The notes beneath the pieces were generated by a model. It was not told the origin of the DNA. It made no database searches and worked only from the letters and a program-made list of their open reading frames with translations. 64,000 bases of DNA from Flavobacteriales bacterium UBA2104 (GTDB lineage: Bacteria > Bacteroidota > Bacteroidia > Flavobacteriales_D > Crocinitomicaceae). The stretch is from NCBI GenBank assembly GCA_002331485.1, contig DCYS01000032.1:728-64727 (forward strand), written 5' to 3'. Shown piece by piece: positions 35,428 through 44,385 of this stretch (within the stretch, counting starts at the first letter, position 1; each line of letters starts with the position of its first letter). A program made the translations under genes and the position numbers.

Positions 35428-36588
35428 CTATGATCGATCCTGAGGAAATAGGTGTTCAAAAATGCGTCTGTCACCTTCAGTAATCTTATATCCCCTTCGT
35501 TCCATCATGTTATTAGCTGCCTCTATTGCTTTCTCCATATCATAAACGGGAGAATCTTCATTCCCTCCCCAAGAGAAATTCGGGATATACTTGGGAGGAA
35601 AACCAGCTGAAAAAATTGTACTGGAAACCCCTACAACTGTAGCTGTATTCAACATCGTATTGATACCCGTTTTCGAATGATCTCCCATGAAAAGCCCCAT
35701 AAACTGAACATCTGTTTGTTCTATTGAAGCAGTTTCATAATTGTAGGTTTTTACATTACCATAATTATTCTTGAGATTGGAACTGTTTGTATCTGCTCCT
35801 AAATTACACCATTCACCAACTACAGAGTTTCCTAGAAAACCATCATGTCCTTTATTAGAATATGCCTGGAAGATGACATTGTTCACTTCTCCTCCAACTT
35901 TGCAGTATGTACCAATTGAAGTTGGACCATATACTTTAGCCGAAAGTTTAAGAACAGCATGATCAGCCATGGCGAAGGGACCTCGAATCACACTTCCTTC
36001 CATTATTTCTGCTTCACGACCAATGTAAACAGGTCCAGCTGTTGCATTAATGATCGCTCCTTCAACAGATGCTCCTTCTTCTAAAAAGATATTTTCTTTA
36101 GGACCAATAATAGTATTTGATTCACTACAAATAAAAGAAGTTCTGTTTTCCGTTGCTATTTCAAAATCGCTATTTATTACTTCTCCATTCTTTTGATATA
36201 AATGCCATCTCTTTACGAGTTTAACGCAACCTTCTAACTCAAGATCAATTCTGTAAGCTTTATCCAAAGAGAAATCAGTAGATCGAACCGCAATAAATTC
36301 CCCGTTAATATATAGAGCCTGATCAACCTGAAGCTCCTTAACTGCTTTTGCAATAGCTTTATTCGGTATGACAGTTGCATCAATCCAATAATTATCCTCT
36401 GTCTTTTTTAATGGGAATTTTGTAGACAAATAATCTTCAGTTTGAAATGAAACTTCTGCATCAGTGATGAGTTTCTTCCAACGTTCATCACTAGTCCACA
36501 GCCCCATACGTAAATTACCAACGGGGCGTGTTAGTGACATTGGAGCAAATTCAAAATGATTTTCAAGATCGTGGAGAATAATATTCAT
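35428..36588 (-). CDS. GlmU-like sugar nucleotidyltransferase family protein
   Basis: A 386-residue protein of the Bacteroidota 'GlmU family'. The N-terminal half resembles a nucleotidyltransferase-like domain with the segment MSLTRPVGNLRMGLWTSDERW (17-37), which takes the place of the usual LAAGxGTRM loop. The C-terminal half is a left-handed beta-helix acyltransferase-like domain with hexapeptide repeats (AGPVYIGREAEIMEGSVIRGP). True GlmU activity is doubtful without the standard uridyl-binding loop. It is the third gene of the arginase-argS operon, four bases after the argS stop, and the combination is characteristic for the phylum. Confidence 0.82.
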   Translation of the reverse strand: MNIILHDLENHFEFAPMSLTRPVGNLRMGLWTSDERWKKLITDAEVSFQTEDYLSTKFPLKKTEDNYWIDATVIPNKAIAKAVKELQVDQALYINGEFIAVRSTDFSLDKAYRIDLELEGCVKLVKRWHLYQKNGEVINSDFEIATENRTSFICSESNTIIGPKENIFLEEGASVEGAIINATAGPVYIGREAEIMEGSVIRGPFAMADHAVLKLSAKVYGPTSIGTYCKVGGEVNNVIFQAYSNKGHDGFLGNSVVGEWCNLGADTNSSNLKNNYGNVKTYNYETASIEQTDVQFMGLFMGDHSKTGINTMLNTATVVGVSSTIFSAGFPPKYIPNFSWGGNEDSPVYDMEKAIEAANNMMERRGYKITEGDRRIFEHLFPQDRS

Positions 36589-36592
36589 AGTA

Positions 36593-38488
36593 TTACATTC
36601 TATTTGGAACTTTGATTCCTAATAAACTCATTGAAGAGTGGATCACTTTTCCAACGTTTTGACTTATGATGATCCTTGCATTTTTCAGTGACTCATCAGT
36701 TTCGTTCATTACACTGTATGATTGATAAAATGAATTAAAAGATTTCACTAATTCATAAATGTAATTCGCAATTAAAGCTGGACTAAAATTCACCCCAGCT
36801 TCTCTTACGATCATAGGGTAATCAGCTAATTGCTTGATAATCTCTTTTTCTGCCTGATCTATTTTCAGCGTTGCATCTTTATCGGCTTTTACTTTACTCA
36901 ATAAAGATTGAATTCTAGCATGTGCGTATTGAATAAATGGTCCTGTATTTCCATTTAACTCTATTGACTCATCAGGATTAAATTTCATGCGTTTATGAGG
37001 GTCTACTTTTAATAAGTAATACTTCAACCCTCCAAGTCCGATCATCTCATAGAGCTCTTCTCTTTGCTCGTCAGTCAATCCGTCAAGATGACCACGTTCC
37101 TGAGTACTTGTCTTCGCCATTTGAACAACTTCTTCCATCAAGTCATCGGCATCAACCACTCTTCCTTCTCTTGATTTCATTTTTCCGTCTGGTAAATCTA
37201 CCATGCCATAAGAAAGATGATAACATTGATCAGCCCAATCATATCCCAATTTCTTCAGGATAAGGAAAAGAACCTGAAAGTGATAATCTTGTTCGTTCCC
37301 AACAGTGTATATAATTCTATCTAACGACGGGTAATCTTTGAAACGGTCAATAGCTGTTCCAATATCCTGCGTCATATATACTGCGGTTCCATCAGCTCTG
37401 AGTACCAGTTTTTCATCCAATCCTTCTTCGGTTAGATCAGCCCAAACTGACCCATCGTCTTTTCTGAAGAAAACTCCCTTATTGAGACCTTCTTCAACAA
37501 TATCTTTTCCGATCAAAAAAGTATCCGATTCATAATACAGTTTGTCGAAGTCAACTCCCATTCTTTCATAGGTTTTATCGAATCCTTCATAAACCCAACC
37601 ATTCATTGTGTTCCAAAGCAAGTACACCTCTGGATCGCGTGCCTCCCACTTTATAAGCATATCTTTAGCTGCTTTGGTGAGCTCCGTTTGATCTGTTGCA
37701 AAACCAGCTATCTTACGATATAACTTAGATTTGCTCTTTTCATCTTCGGCCTTCTCTTCAGCTGCAAATAGACCTTTGAGTTTTTCAGCTACTTCTGCAT
37801 CGCATTCCTTGAACTCATCTAACTTCCAGGAAGTAGCTAAATCGTAACCCTGTTTAGTTACTTGTTTATCAAACTCAATGTAATACTTACCTACGAAATG
37901 ATCTCCTTTAGTGCCAGTAGATTTGGGTGTCTCTCTGTTTCCATTTTCATCAACCGGAGCATAGTCTTGCCATGCAACCATACTTTTACAAATATGGATC
38001 CCACGATCATTAATGATCTGAGTTTTAACAACAACGTCTCCATTAGCTTTTAAGATCTCAGCTACACTATATCCTAAAAAGTTATTCCTTAGATGCCCAA
38101 GATGAAGCGGTTTATTCGTATTAGGTGATGAATATTCAACCATTGAGGTTTTGCCCGATTTCTCTTTGGCAAATCCGTACTGATCGTCACTATTCATTTC
38201 CTGCAGAGTTTCGACCCAATAATTATCCGTCAATACAAGGTTTAGAAATCCTTTTACCACTTCAAAGCTCTCGATCTCTGGCACATACTTTTCAAGGTAT
38301 TCTCCCAAATGTTCGCCAGCTTTCTCCGGAGAAGTCTTTAACATCTTCACAAAAGGGAAAGTAACCAGAGTTAGATCTCCGTTGACATCCTTACGTGTCT
38401 TTTGAAACTGTACAAGTTTCTCATTTATCGTTTGACCGAATATTGATTCGGCGTTATTAAGCAAGAGTTGCTTTATCTTATCTTCCAT
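36593..38488 (-). CDS. argS: Arginine--tRNA ligase
   Basis: Class Ia aminoacyl-tRNA synthetase charging tRNA-Arg. 631 residues with the N-terminal Add-1 domain (about 1-105) and the HIGH-type motif SSPNTNKPLHLGHLRN (HLGH at 129-132). The KMSKS-like site is DGKMKSREGR (about 430), and the anticodon-binding DALR domain is at the C-terminus (about 515-631; ending SLLGIKVPNRM). Length is slightly above the E. coli enzyme, normal for Bacteroidota. It follows the arginase gene by 11 bases and is followed by the GlmU-like gene. Confidence 0.96.
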   Translation of the reverse strand: MEDKIKQLLLNNAESIFGQTINEKLVQFQKTRKDVNGDLTLVTFPFVKMLKTSPEKAGEHLGEYLEKYVPEIESFEVVKGFLNLVLTDNYWVETLQEMNSDDQYGFAKEKSGKTSMVEYSSPNTNKPLHLGHLRNNFLGYSVAEILKANGDVVVKTQIINDRGIHICKSMVAWQDYAPVDENGNRETPKSTGTKGDHFVGKYYIEFDKQVTKQGYDLATSWKLDEFKECDAEVAEKLKGLFAAEEKAEDEKSKSKLYRKIAGFATDQTELTKAAKDMLIKWEARDPEVYLLWNTMNGWVYEGFDKTYERMGVDFDKLYYESDTFLIGKDIVEEGLNKGVFFRKDDGSVWADLTEEGLDEKLVLRADGTAVYMTQDIGTAIDRFKDYPSLDRIIYTVGNEQDYHFQVLFLILKKLGYDWADQCYHLSYGMVDLPDGKMKSREGRVVDADDLMEEVVQMAKTSTQERGHLDGLTDEQREELYEMIGLGGLKYYLLKVDPHKRMKFNPDESIELNGNTGPFIQYAHARIQSLLSKVKADKDATLKIDQAEKEIIKQLADYPMIVREAGVNFSPALIANYIYELVKSFNSFYQSYSVMNETDESLKNARIIISQNVGKVIHSSMSLLGIKVPNRM

Positions 38489-38499
38489 CTAAAAATATA

Positions 38500-39459
38500 C
38501 TAAGCCTTATTTTCAACTGTTTCTATAACATCTTTCATGAGATCGTATGCTACTTCTGCCATACGATTGATCTTTTCATCAAGACATGGGTTAACTTCAA
38601 CAAATTCGATACACTTTACTTTTGGATGTCCAGCAAAATGTTTCAATAACTTTTGCGACTCTTCAGGAGAAAGTCCATTATCAACTGGAGTTCCCGTACC
38701 ATGAGATACGATTTTAGGATCCATAGAATCTACATCGAACGAAAGATAGATCTCATCACAATTTTCAAATTTCTTCTCTAAGCGTTCGATGATCGCATCA
38801 ACTCCTACTTCTCGTAGTTCTTCAACTGCAATGTTCTTGATCCCCTTACGATCCATATATTCAATCTCAGGTGTTTCGAGGTCTCTAAGTCCTATAAATG
38901 CAAGATCATCCGCTTCTATTTTCGGAGCGATACCTCCAATATTCTTCATTTGATTCCAGTAGCGAACAGTTTCTTCTTTTGGATCATTCTGTTTAGACTC
39001 CAAATTATCTTCATTTAATGCAGTTGCCAAAGGCATACCATGCATGTTTCCTGAAGGAGTTGTATAAGGTGTATGCATATCACCGTGCGCATCGATCCAG
39101 AGAACACCTAAACGCTTATCTGGATTTGCCATTTTCAAACCAGCTATCGTTCCTCCAGCTGAACCATGATCAGCAGCTACAACGAGCGTGAAATCAAATT
39201 TTTCTCTACTTTCTTTAACAGCATTCGCAACACGTTCATATACTTTTGCCAACCCATCTGCTCTTTTACCCCATACTAGATCAGTAGGTTGATCCAATAA
39301 ATGATTCTCAGTTTCTATAAATGTATTCGGGTACTTACCAAATAAAAATTGTTTCCTATTATGATCGACTACTCGCATTGCACCGGGACCTAGGCTTGCT
39401 CCGCGTGTTCCAGCTGAAATTTCTGATTCGTTGATTATAAATGCTATTGATGTTGACAT
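38500..39459 (-). CDS. Arginase-family ureohydrolase
   Basis: Binuclear manganese hydrolase, most likely arginase (arginine to ornithine and urea). 319 residues with the metal ligands His98 (AADHGSAGG), Asp123/His125/Asp127 (WIDAHGDMHTP) and Asp242/Asp244 (LSFDVDSMDP). The region SGNMHGMPLATAL fits the substrate-loop of arginases rather than agmatinases. Formimidoylglutamase is the alternative in the same family. It is the first gene of the operon with argS, suggesting that arginine supply and use are regulated together. A -7 box precedes it. Confidence 0.88.
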   Translation of the reverse strand: MSTSIAFIINESEISAGTRGASLGPGAMRVVDHNRKQFLFGKYPNTFIETENHLLDQPTDLVWGKRADGLAKVYERVANAVKESREKFDFTLVVAADHGSAGGTIAGLKMANPDKRLGVLWIDAHGDMHTPYTTPSGNMHGMPLATALNEDNLESKQNDPKEETVRYWNQMKNIGGIAPKIEADDLAFIGLRDLETPEIEYMDRKGIKNIAVEELREVGVDAIIERLEKKFENCDEIYLSFDVDSMDPKIVSHGTGTPVDNGLSPEESQKLLKHFAGHPKVKCIEFVEVNPCLDEKINRMAEVAYDLMKDVIETVENKA

Positions 39460-39492
39460 ATTGTTATATCTGTTTTATCTGATTGAGATGAG

Positions 39493-39500
39493 CAAAAATA
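39493..39500 (-). promoter_or_regulatory. -7 promoter box of the arginase-argS operon
   Basis: Reads TATTTTTG on the minus strand, about 33 bases before the ATG at 39459. Confidence 0.4.
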
Positions 39501-39613
39501 CAAAAATCGAAGGAAGCGTTGCGTTTTCAAGTATTGAATAGGTCGTAATAATCTTAAAATATTAAATTCGTAACCAATAGTCTATCTAAGCGTTGATAGT
39601 TAAAAGGATTAGA

Positions 39614-40249
39614 ATGCGATATTTTATTTTTGTAACTGTTTTATTATCAATATTCTCGTGTAGTTTACCTAAATCTCATAATGAAGATTTTCAAGGTAAG
39701 GCTATCTATAAAATCAGCTCTCCAATTAACAATCCTCATGCACAAGACAGTTCGAATTATCAGGTCGTTTACATGATGGATTCAATGCTTCGAATAGATA
39801 GCTACACTCCAATTGGGAAACAGAAATATATCAAGCATATTCCTCGGAACAGAGCTTATATTTTAATGGATCTTGGTCATCAGAAAGTAGCTATACAGAC
39901 TATACCAGACAGCATCGGGAACAATGGTAAGTATACATACAAGAACAAAATGGGATCTGATGAAATTGCTGGACGAAAAGCTAAACGTGTCAAAGTAACA
40001 GACCATGATCAGGATACAACTTTCGTTGTAAACTACTTCCCGGAAGTATCTCCTAAATATTCAAATGCCTTGGATGGACTTCCTGGTTTACCCGTTAAAT
40101 ACAGCATTTATTCAAGTGGTATTTGGATATCATACGAATTAATAGAGTTTGAGGAACGTCAAATAGACCGAGATTATTTCGGTATTCCATCTGACCATGA
40201 TATTATAACATTAGACCAATTCATGGAGATGCTGCAGAAAGAGAACTAA
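39614..40249 (+). CDS. GLPGLI-type lipoprotein
   Basis: A 211-residue exported protein. The ATG at 39614 gives an N-terminus with a lipobox (LLSIFSC, cysteine 16). The central block LDGLPGLPVKY (about 153-163) matches the GLPGL(I) signature of a Bacteroidota family related to DUF4412. KAIYKISSP at the start of the mature region is also typical. Function in the family is not defined. An in-frame TTG at 39593 would add seven residues (MIVKRIR); the lipoprotein signal favours the ATG. It precedes ftsK by about 80 bases on the same strand. Confidence 0.78.
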   Translation: MRYFIFVTVLLSIFSCSLPKSHNEDFQGKAIYKISSPINNPHAQDSSNYQVVYMMDSMLRIDSYTPIGKQKYIKHIPRNRAYILMDLGHQKVAIQTIPDSIGNNGKYTYKNKMGSDEIAGRKAKRVKVTDHDQDTTFVVNYFPEVSPKYSNALDGLPGLPVKYSIYSSGIWISYELIEFEERQIDRDYFGIPSDHDIITLDQFMEMLQKEN

Positions 40250-40333
40250 CATTCTTCTGTGGAAACACCGTTCTTTATTACCTACATTCAATCTAATGTA
40301 TACCTATATTCGTAGAATAATAGGGCAACGAAC

Positions 40334-42814
40334 ATGGCTAAAGGAAACGTTCTTAAAGAGAAAAACAAAAAGAAAAAGAAGACTAGTAAAAAGAAAACTG
40401 GTGGATTTTCGCTTCAACAGTTGTACGGCAAAGTGGATAAACGTAAAACTAAATCCATTACTGGTACAATATGCCTATTGCTTTCTGTTTACTTGTTCAT
40501 CGCGTTCGTTTCGTATTTATTCACCTGGAAACAAGATCAGGATCTTATTATGGATTCAGGATTCTTTTCCTTCATTTTCGGTGATACATCTACAGAGGTT
40601 GGGAATTGGCTAGGAAAATTTGGAGCGTGGATTTCCCATCTATTTATTTACAGTTGGTTCGGAATAGCCTCCTTCGCTTTTAGCTTCTTATTTTTTGTTT
40701 CGGGAATTCGATTACTCGTTAATATTCGATTGCTTCCGTTGAGGAGAACATTTCTTATTGCTGCAGTTGGGATCTTATGGACATCTATATTCCTCGGTCT
40801 ATTTTCTGAAAATGTTAGCTATCTCGGAGGATTGTTTGGATATGCTATGAATGAATGGTTGTCCTCTGCTTTAGGAGAGATTGGTGCCTTCTTATTCGTT
40901 TTAGTCACTCTATTTATTGCAGTAGTTGCTCTGTTTAATCCTGATTTCAAAGCTCTCTTTGAAAAGTATTTCGGCAAGAAGTCAGAAGGAGAAACCGAAG
41001 AGGTTGCTGCGAATTCAATGGAAGACATTCGTATTGTGAACACAATCGAAGATGAAGATATTGAGGAGGAAAAAGAACCTGTTGAAGTTCAGTTTGAAGA
41101 CGAAAATGAAGAGGACGAAGAAGCAGAAAGGCAAGAGGATGATACTGATAGTGACAAGGAACTTGAATTAGAGCAAGACGAAAAGGAAGAGGAAAACAAT
41201 GAAGACCTCAATTCGGATGATGATGAATTCAGCGTTGAGATCGCTGAAGAAGAGAAAGAGCTTTCGGATGATGATGTAAATAAAAAGGTTGAGGATTTTG
41301 GAGAGTATGATCCAAAGTTAGATCTTGCTAATTATACACTACCTCCGATCGACTTATTGAATAAATACGACACTAGCAAAACTGGAGTTAGCAAAGAAGA
41401 GCTTGAAACAAATAAGGATCGAATTGTAGATACTCTCTCTAATTATAAGATTGAGATCTCTAAGATCAAAGCTACTATAGGCCCTACGGTAACACTTTAT
41501 GAGATCGTTCCTGCTCCTGGAGTTCGTATTTCTAAGATCAAAAATCTTGAGGACGATATCGCCTTAAGTCTAGCTGCACTCGGTATTCGTATAATTGCTC
41601 CTATACCTGGAAAAGGGACGATCGGAATTGAAGTTCCTAACAGTAAACCTGAGATAGTGAGTATGCGATCACTAATTGCTTCAGAGAAATTTCAAAATTC
41701 AGATGCTGAACTTCCAGTTGTACTTGGTAAAACCATAACGAATGAGACATTTACTTTTGATCTTGCAAAAATGCCACACCTCCTTGTTGCTGGTGCAACA
41801 GGTCAAGGTAAATCGGTAGGATTGAATGCTATTCTTGTCTCGATGCTATACAAAAAGCACCCGTCACAAGTTAAATTCGTGCTTATTGATCCAAAGAAAG
41901 TTGAGCTAACGTTATTTAACAAAATAGAACGCCACTTCCTCGCTAAATTGCCCGATGAAGAAGAGCCAATCATCACTGATACTTCAAAGGTTGTAAATAC
42001 ATTGAATTCACTTTGTGTTGAGATGGATGATCGATATGAGTTACTGAAGCAAGCTCAAACAAGAAACATCAAGGAATACAACAATAAATTCATCAAGCGT
42101 AAATTGAATCCTGAAAAAGGTCATCGTTACATGCCTTATATCGTGGTACTCATTGATGAGTTTGCAGACCTCATAATGACTGCTGGTAAAGAAGTTGAGC
42201 ATCCGATTGCTCGACTAGCACAGTTAGCGAGGGCAATCGGTATACACTTGATCGTTGCAACTCAACGCCCTTCTGTTAACGTGATCACTGGTATGATCAA
42301 AGCTAACTTCCCAGCGCGTATAGCGTTTAGAGTCCTTTCAAAGGTTGATTCACGAACTATTCTTGATGGGTCTGGAGCTGATCAGTTAATTGGTAAAGGA
42401 GATATGTTGATCTCAACAGGTAATGACATGATACGGCTTCAATGTGGATTCGTTGACACTCCAGAAGTTGAAGAGATCTGTGACTTTATCGGTGACCAAC
42501 GAGCATATCCTGAAGCACTTGCTCTTCCAGAATATGAAGGAGAAAGTAGCGAAGGTGGTTCTGGTGCTGACGATCTAGACGAACTTGATGCTAATTTTGC
42601 TGAGGCAGCAAGGATCATTGTTACTCACCAACAAGGATCAGCAAGTTTATTGCAACGTAAACTTAAACTTGGATACAATAGAGCTGGAAGAATTGTAGAT
42701 CAATTAGAATCTCATAATATTATCGGCCCATTCAAGGGAAGTAAGGCACGTGAAGTACTTATTTCTGATATTCAAGCACTCGAAGAATATCTTGAATCTA
42801 AAGGAATATCCTAA
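40334..42814 (+). CDS. ftsK: DNA translocase FtsK
   Basis: Septum-located DNA pump for chromosome dimer resolution and segregation. 826 residues: a lysine-rich N-terminus, four predicted membrane segments (about 41-60, 100-122, 134-155 and 172-194), a very acidic linker of about 90 residues (about 215-320, mostly Glu/Asp), and the motor domain with Walker A GATGQGKS (about 486-493) and Walker B VVLIDEFADL (about 609). The C-terminal gamma winged helix is at about 755-826 (AARIIVTHQQGSASLLQRKLKLGYNRAGRIVDQ). Length is normal for Bacteroidota. It lies upstream of lolA on the same strand, a common arrangement in the phylum. Confidence 0.96.
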   Translation: MAKGNVLKEKNKKKKKTSKKKTGGFSLQQLYGKVDKRKTKSITGTICLLLSVYLFIAFVSYLFTWKQDQDLIMDSGFFSFIFGDTSTEVGNWLGKFGAWISHLFIYSWFGIASFAFSFLFFVSGIRLLVNIRLLPLRRTFLIAAVGILWTSIFLGLFSENVSYLGGLFGYAMNEWLSSALGEIGAFLFVLVTLFIAVVALFNPDFKALFEKYFGKKSEGETEEVAANSMEDIRIVNTIEDEDIEEEKEPVEVQFEDENEEDEEAERQEDDTDSDKELELEQDEKEEENNEDLNSDDDEFSVEIAEEEKELSDDDVNKKVEDFGEYDPKLDLANYTLPPIDLLNKYDTSKTGVSKEELETNKDRIVDTLSNYKIEISKIKATIGPTVTLYEIVPAPGVRISKIKNLEDDIALSLAALGIRIIAPIPGKGTIGIEVPNSKPEIVSMRSLIASEKFQNSDAELPVVLGKTITNETFTFDLAKMPHLLVAGATGQGKSVGLNAILVSMLYKKHPSQVKFVLIDPKKVELTLFNKIERHFLAKLPDEEEPIITDTSKVVNTLNSLCVEMDDRYELLKQAQTRNIKEYNNKFIKRKLNPEKGHRYMPYIVVLIDEFADLIMTAGKEVEHPIARLAQLARAIGIHLIVATQRPSVNVITGMIKANFPARIAFRVLSKVDSRTILDGSGADQLIGKGDMLISTGNDMIRLQCGFVDTPEVEEICDFIGDQRAYPEALALPEYEGESSEGGSGADDLDELDANFAEAARIIVTHQQGSASLLQRKLKLGYNRAGRIVDQLESHNIIGPFKGSKAREVLISDIQALEEYLESKGIS

Positions 42815-42859
42815 TCGTTATTTTGTTGTTAATTTCACTTTTGAACAGTAGAAAATAAT

Positions 42860-42867
42860 TAGCTTTG
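42860..42867 (+). promoter_or_regulatory. -7 promoter box of lolA
   Basis: TAGCTTTG fits TAnnTTTG and lies 37 bases before the lolA ATG. A TTG upstream (42841-42843) is a possible -33 element at slightly short spacing. Confidence 0.4.
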
Positions 42868-42904
42868 GCACAGTTTCTGTGTTAAGATTACAAAATTAAA
42901 ACCA

Positions 42905-43543
42905 ATGAAATATTTATTTATTGCCATCGCATTTATAACAAGTTCTGTCTTTGCTCAATCTGATGCTAAATCAGAAAAGATCCTTGATAATATGTCCAAG
43001 GAGATCAAGGCTATGAAGTCCTTTTATGTTGAGTTTACAATGAATGTTAAGAATTCCGCTACTGGAGAGAATTCGAATCAGGAAGGTTTTGGATATGTCA
43101 AAGGAGAGAAATACTACGCCGCACTGGGTGAGAACGTATTGATCTCAAATGGAATGAAAAACTGGACTGTTGTTAAAGAAGAAAAAGTTGTATATCAGAG
43201 TGATGTTGATTACGAGGATGAAGAAAGCATGAATCCCAAAAAGCTAATGACGATTTGGGAAGATGGATTTAAGAGCAAGTACATTAAATCAACAACGATG
43301 AATGGTAAGAATGTTCATCAGATCAATCTGTATCCAACTAATCCAGCTGAAGTGAATTATCATACGATTACACTTTATATAGGTGTAGATAGCGAAGATC
43401 TTCAGAAAGCCATTATGAAAACAAAGGATGGAAGCACGATGACTTACACAATAAAGAAATTCGAGAAAAACAAGTCTGTACCAGATAGTAAATTTGTTTA
43501 CAATCCACAGAAATTTCCTGGTTATCAGCTAATAAGAGATTAG
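42905..43543 (+). CDS. lolA: Outer-membrane lipoprotein carrier LolA-like protein
   Basis: Periplasmic chaperone that shuttles lipoproteins from the inner to the outer membrane. 212 residues with a signal peptide (1-17, ending VFAQ), then the half-barrel fold: MKSFYVEFTMNVKNSATGENSNQ, then GYVKGEKYYAALGENVLISNG and TVVKEEKVVYQSD. The spacing of these strands matches Bacteroidota LolA proteins. It follows ftsK after 90 bases, has its own promoter box and ends in a strong terminator. Confidence 0.88.
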   Translation: MKYLFIAIAFITSSVFAQSDAKSEKILDNMSKEIKAMKSFYVEFTMNVKNSATGENSNQEGFGYVKGEKYYAALGENVLISNGMKNWTVVKEEKVVYQSDVDYEDEESMNPKKLMTIWEDGFKSKYIKSTTMNGKNVHQINLYPTNPAEVNYHTITLYIGVDSEDLQKAIMKTKDGSTMTYTIKKFEKNKSVPDSKFVYNPQKFPGYQLIRD

Positions 43544-43563
43544 TATCTTTTAAAGATCAATAG

Positions 43564-43596
43564 AGTCGCCCTTGAAAAAGTGGCGACTTTTTTTTA
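43564..43596 (+). terminator. Rho-independent terminator of lolA
   Basis: A perfect 7-bp stem (AGTCGCC at 43564-43570 with GGCGACT at 43582-43588) followed by a run of T. Confidence 0.88.
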
Positions 43597-43627
43597 ACAC
43601 AATATTCTGAGGAATGAAATTTATTAT

Positions 43628-43635
43628 TAATTTTG
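43628..43635 (+). promoter_or_regulatory. -7 promoter box of the ACT-domain gene
   Basis: TAATTTTG matches TAnnTTTG, 34 bases before the ATG at 43670. Confidence 0.45.
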
Positions 43636-43669
43636 TTAATTATACAACAATCAATTAAATAATACTGAT

Positions 43670-44341
43670 ATGTCATCTATTGGTAAAGTCACAGAAGAAA
43701 TCATTAATCGCTCTCCTTTCTTGCGAGAGGCATTAACTGAGAATTTGATCAATGTTTCAGCTTTAGCTAGAAAGATCAAGCCTGAAATTGAAGATCAATT
43801 AAAAAAACCTATCAAGGAAGGTGCTGTGATCATGTCTATCAAAAGGATGTCACCAGGTTATTATCATCGCATCAATCTAAAGATCAAAAACTTCATGGGT
43901 ACACTAGGAGATTTCCTAGTTCGAAGTGATCTTGAAGACTTTACTTTCGAAAACTCCCCTACTTTGACATTATGTCAAGCAGAGATGATGAAGTTACTGA
44001 ACGATGAGCAAGATCCTTTTTATACTTTTTGTCATGGAGTTGGTGAGTCCACAATCATCACCAGTTTATCGATGAAAGAGAAGCTTCAGGAAGTATTTAA
44101 AAACGAGAAACTAAAGTCTCACACAGCTGATCTTGCCTCTATCACAATCAAACTACCAACAGTAAATACAGAGATTTCAGGTATCTATTATTTCATTTTG
44201 AAGCATCTTGCTTGGGAAGGAATCAATATTGTAGAAGTTGTATCTACTTCTAATGAGTTTACCGTTGTAGTTCATTCAAATGACATCGATGCTGCATTTT
44301 CAGTATTGATGCAATTGAAGAAAGAAGGGAAAGAGCAGTAA
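43670..44341 (+). CDS. ACT-like regulatory domain protein
   Basis: A 223-residue soluble protein. The N-terminal half looks like a helical DNA-binding-like module (TEEIINRSPFLREALTENLINVSALARKIKPEIEDQL). The C-terminal half carries one or two ACT-like folds: SITIKLPTVNTEISGIYYFILKHLAWEGINIVEVVSTSNEFTVVV is the pattern seen in aspartate kinase ACT domains. In Bacteroidota such proteins are often labelled 'aspartate kinase', but no kinase domain is present here. It may bind an amino acid and act as a regulator; this is inference. It is monocistronic between the lolA terminator and a convergent T9SS cargo gene. Confidence 0.72.
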   Translation: MSSIGKVTEEIINRSPFLREALTENLINVSALARKIKPEIEDQLKKPIKEGAVIMSIKRMSPGYYHRINLKIKNFMGTLGDFLVRSDLEDFTFENSPTLTLCQAEMMKLLNDEQDPFYTFCHGVGESTIITSLSMKEKLQEVFKNEKLKSHTADLASITIKLPTVNTEISGIYYFILKHLAWEGINIVEVVSTSNEFTVVVHSNDIDAAFSVLMQLKKEGKEQ

Positions 44342-44385
44342 ATAGAGTTAAACTTATTGTGAAAGTTACCTACTTTCCTTGATAT

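Noticed and set aside
40296..40613. Open frame of 105 codons overlapping the start of ftsK
   Set aside because: Lies in another frame of ftsK, highly basic and without any domain; FtsK is certain.
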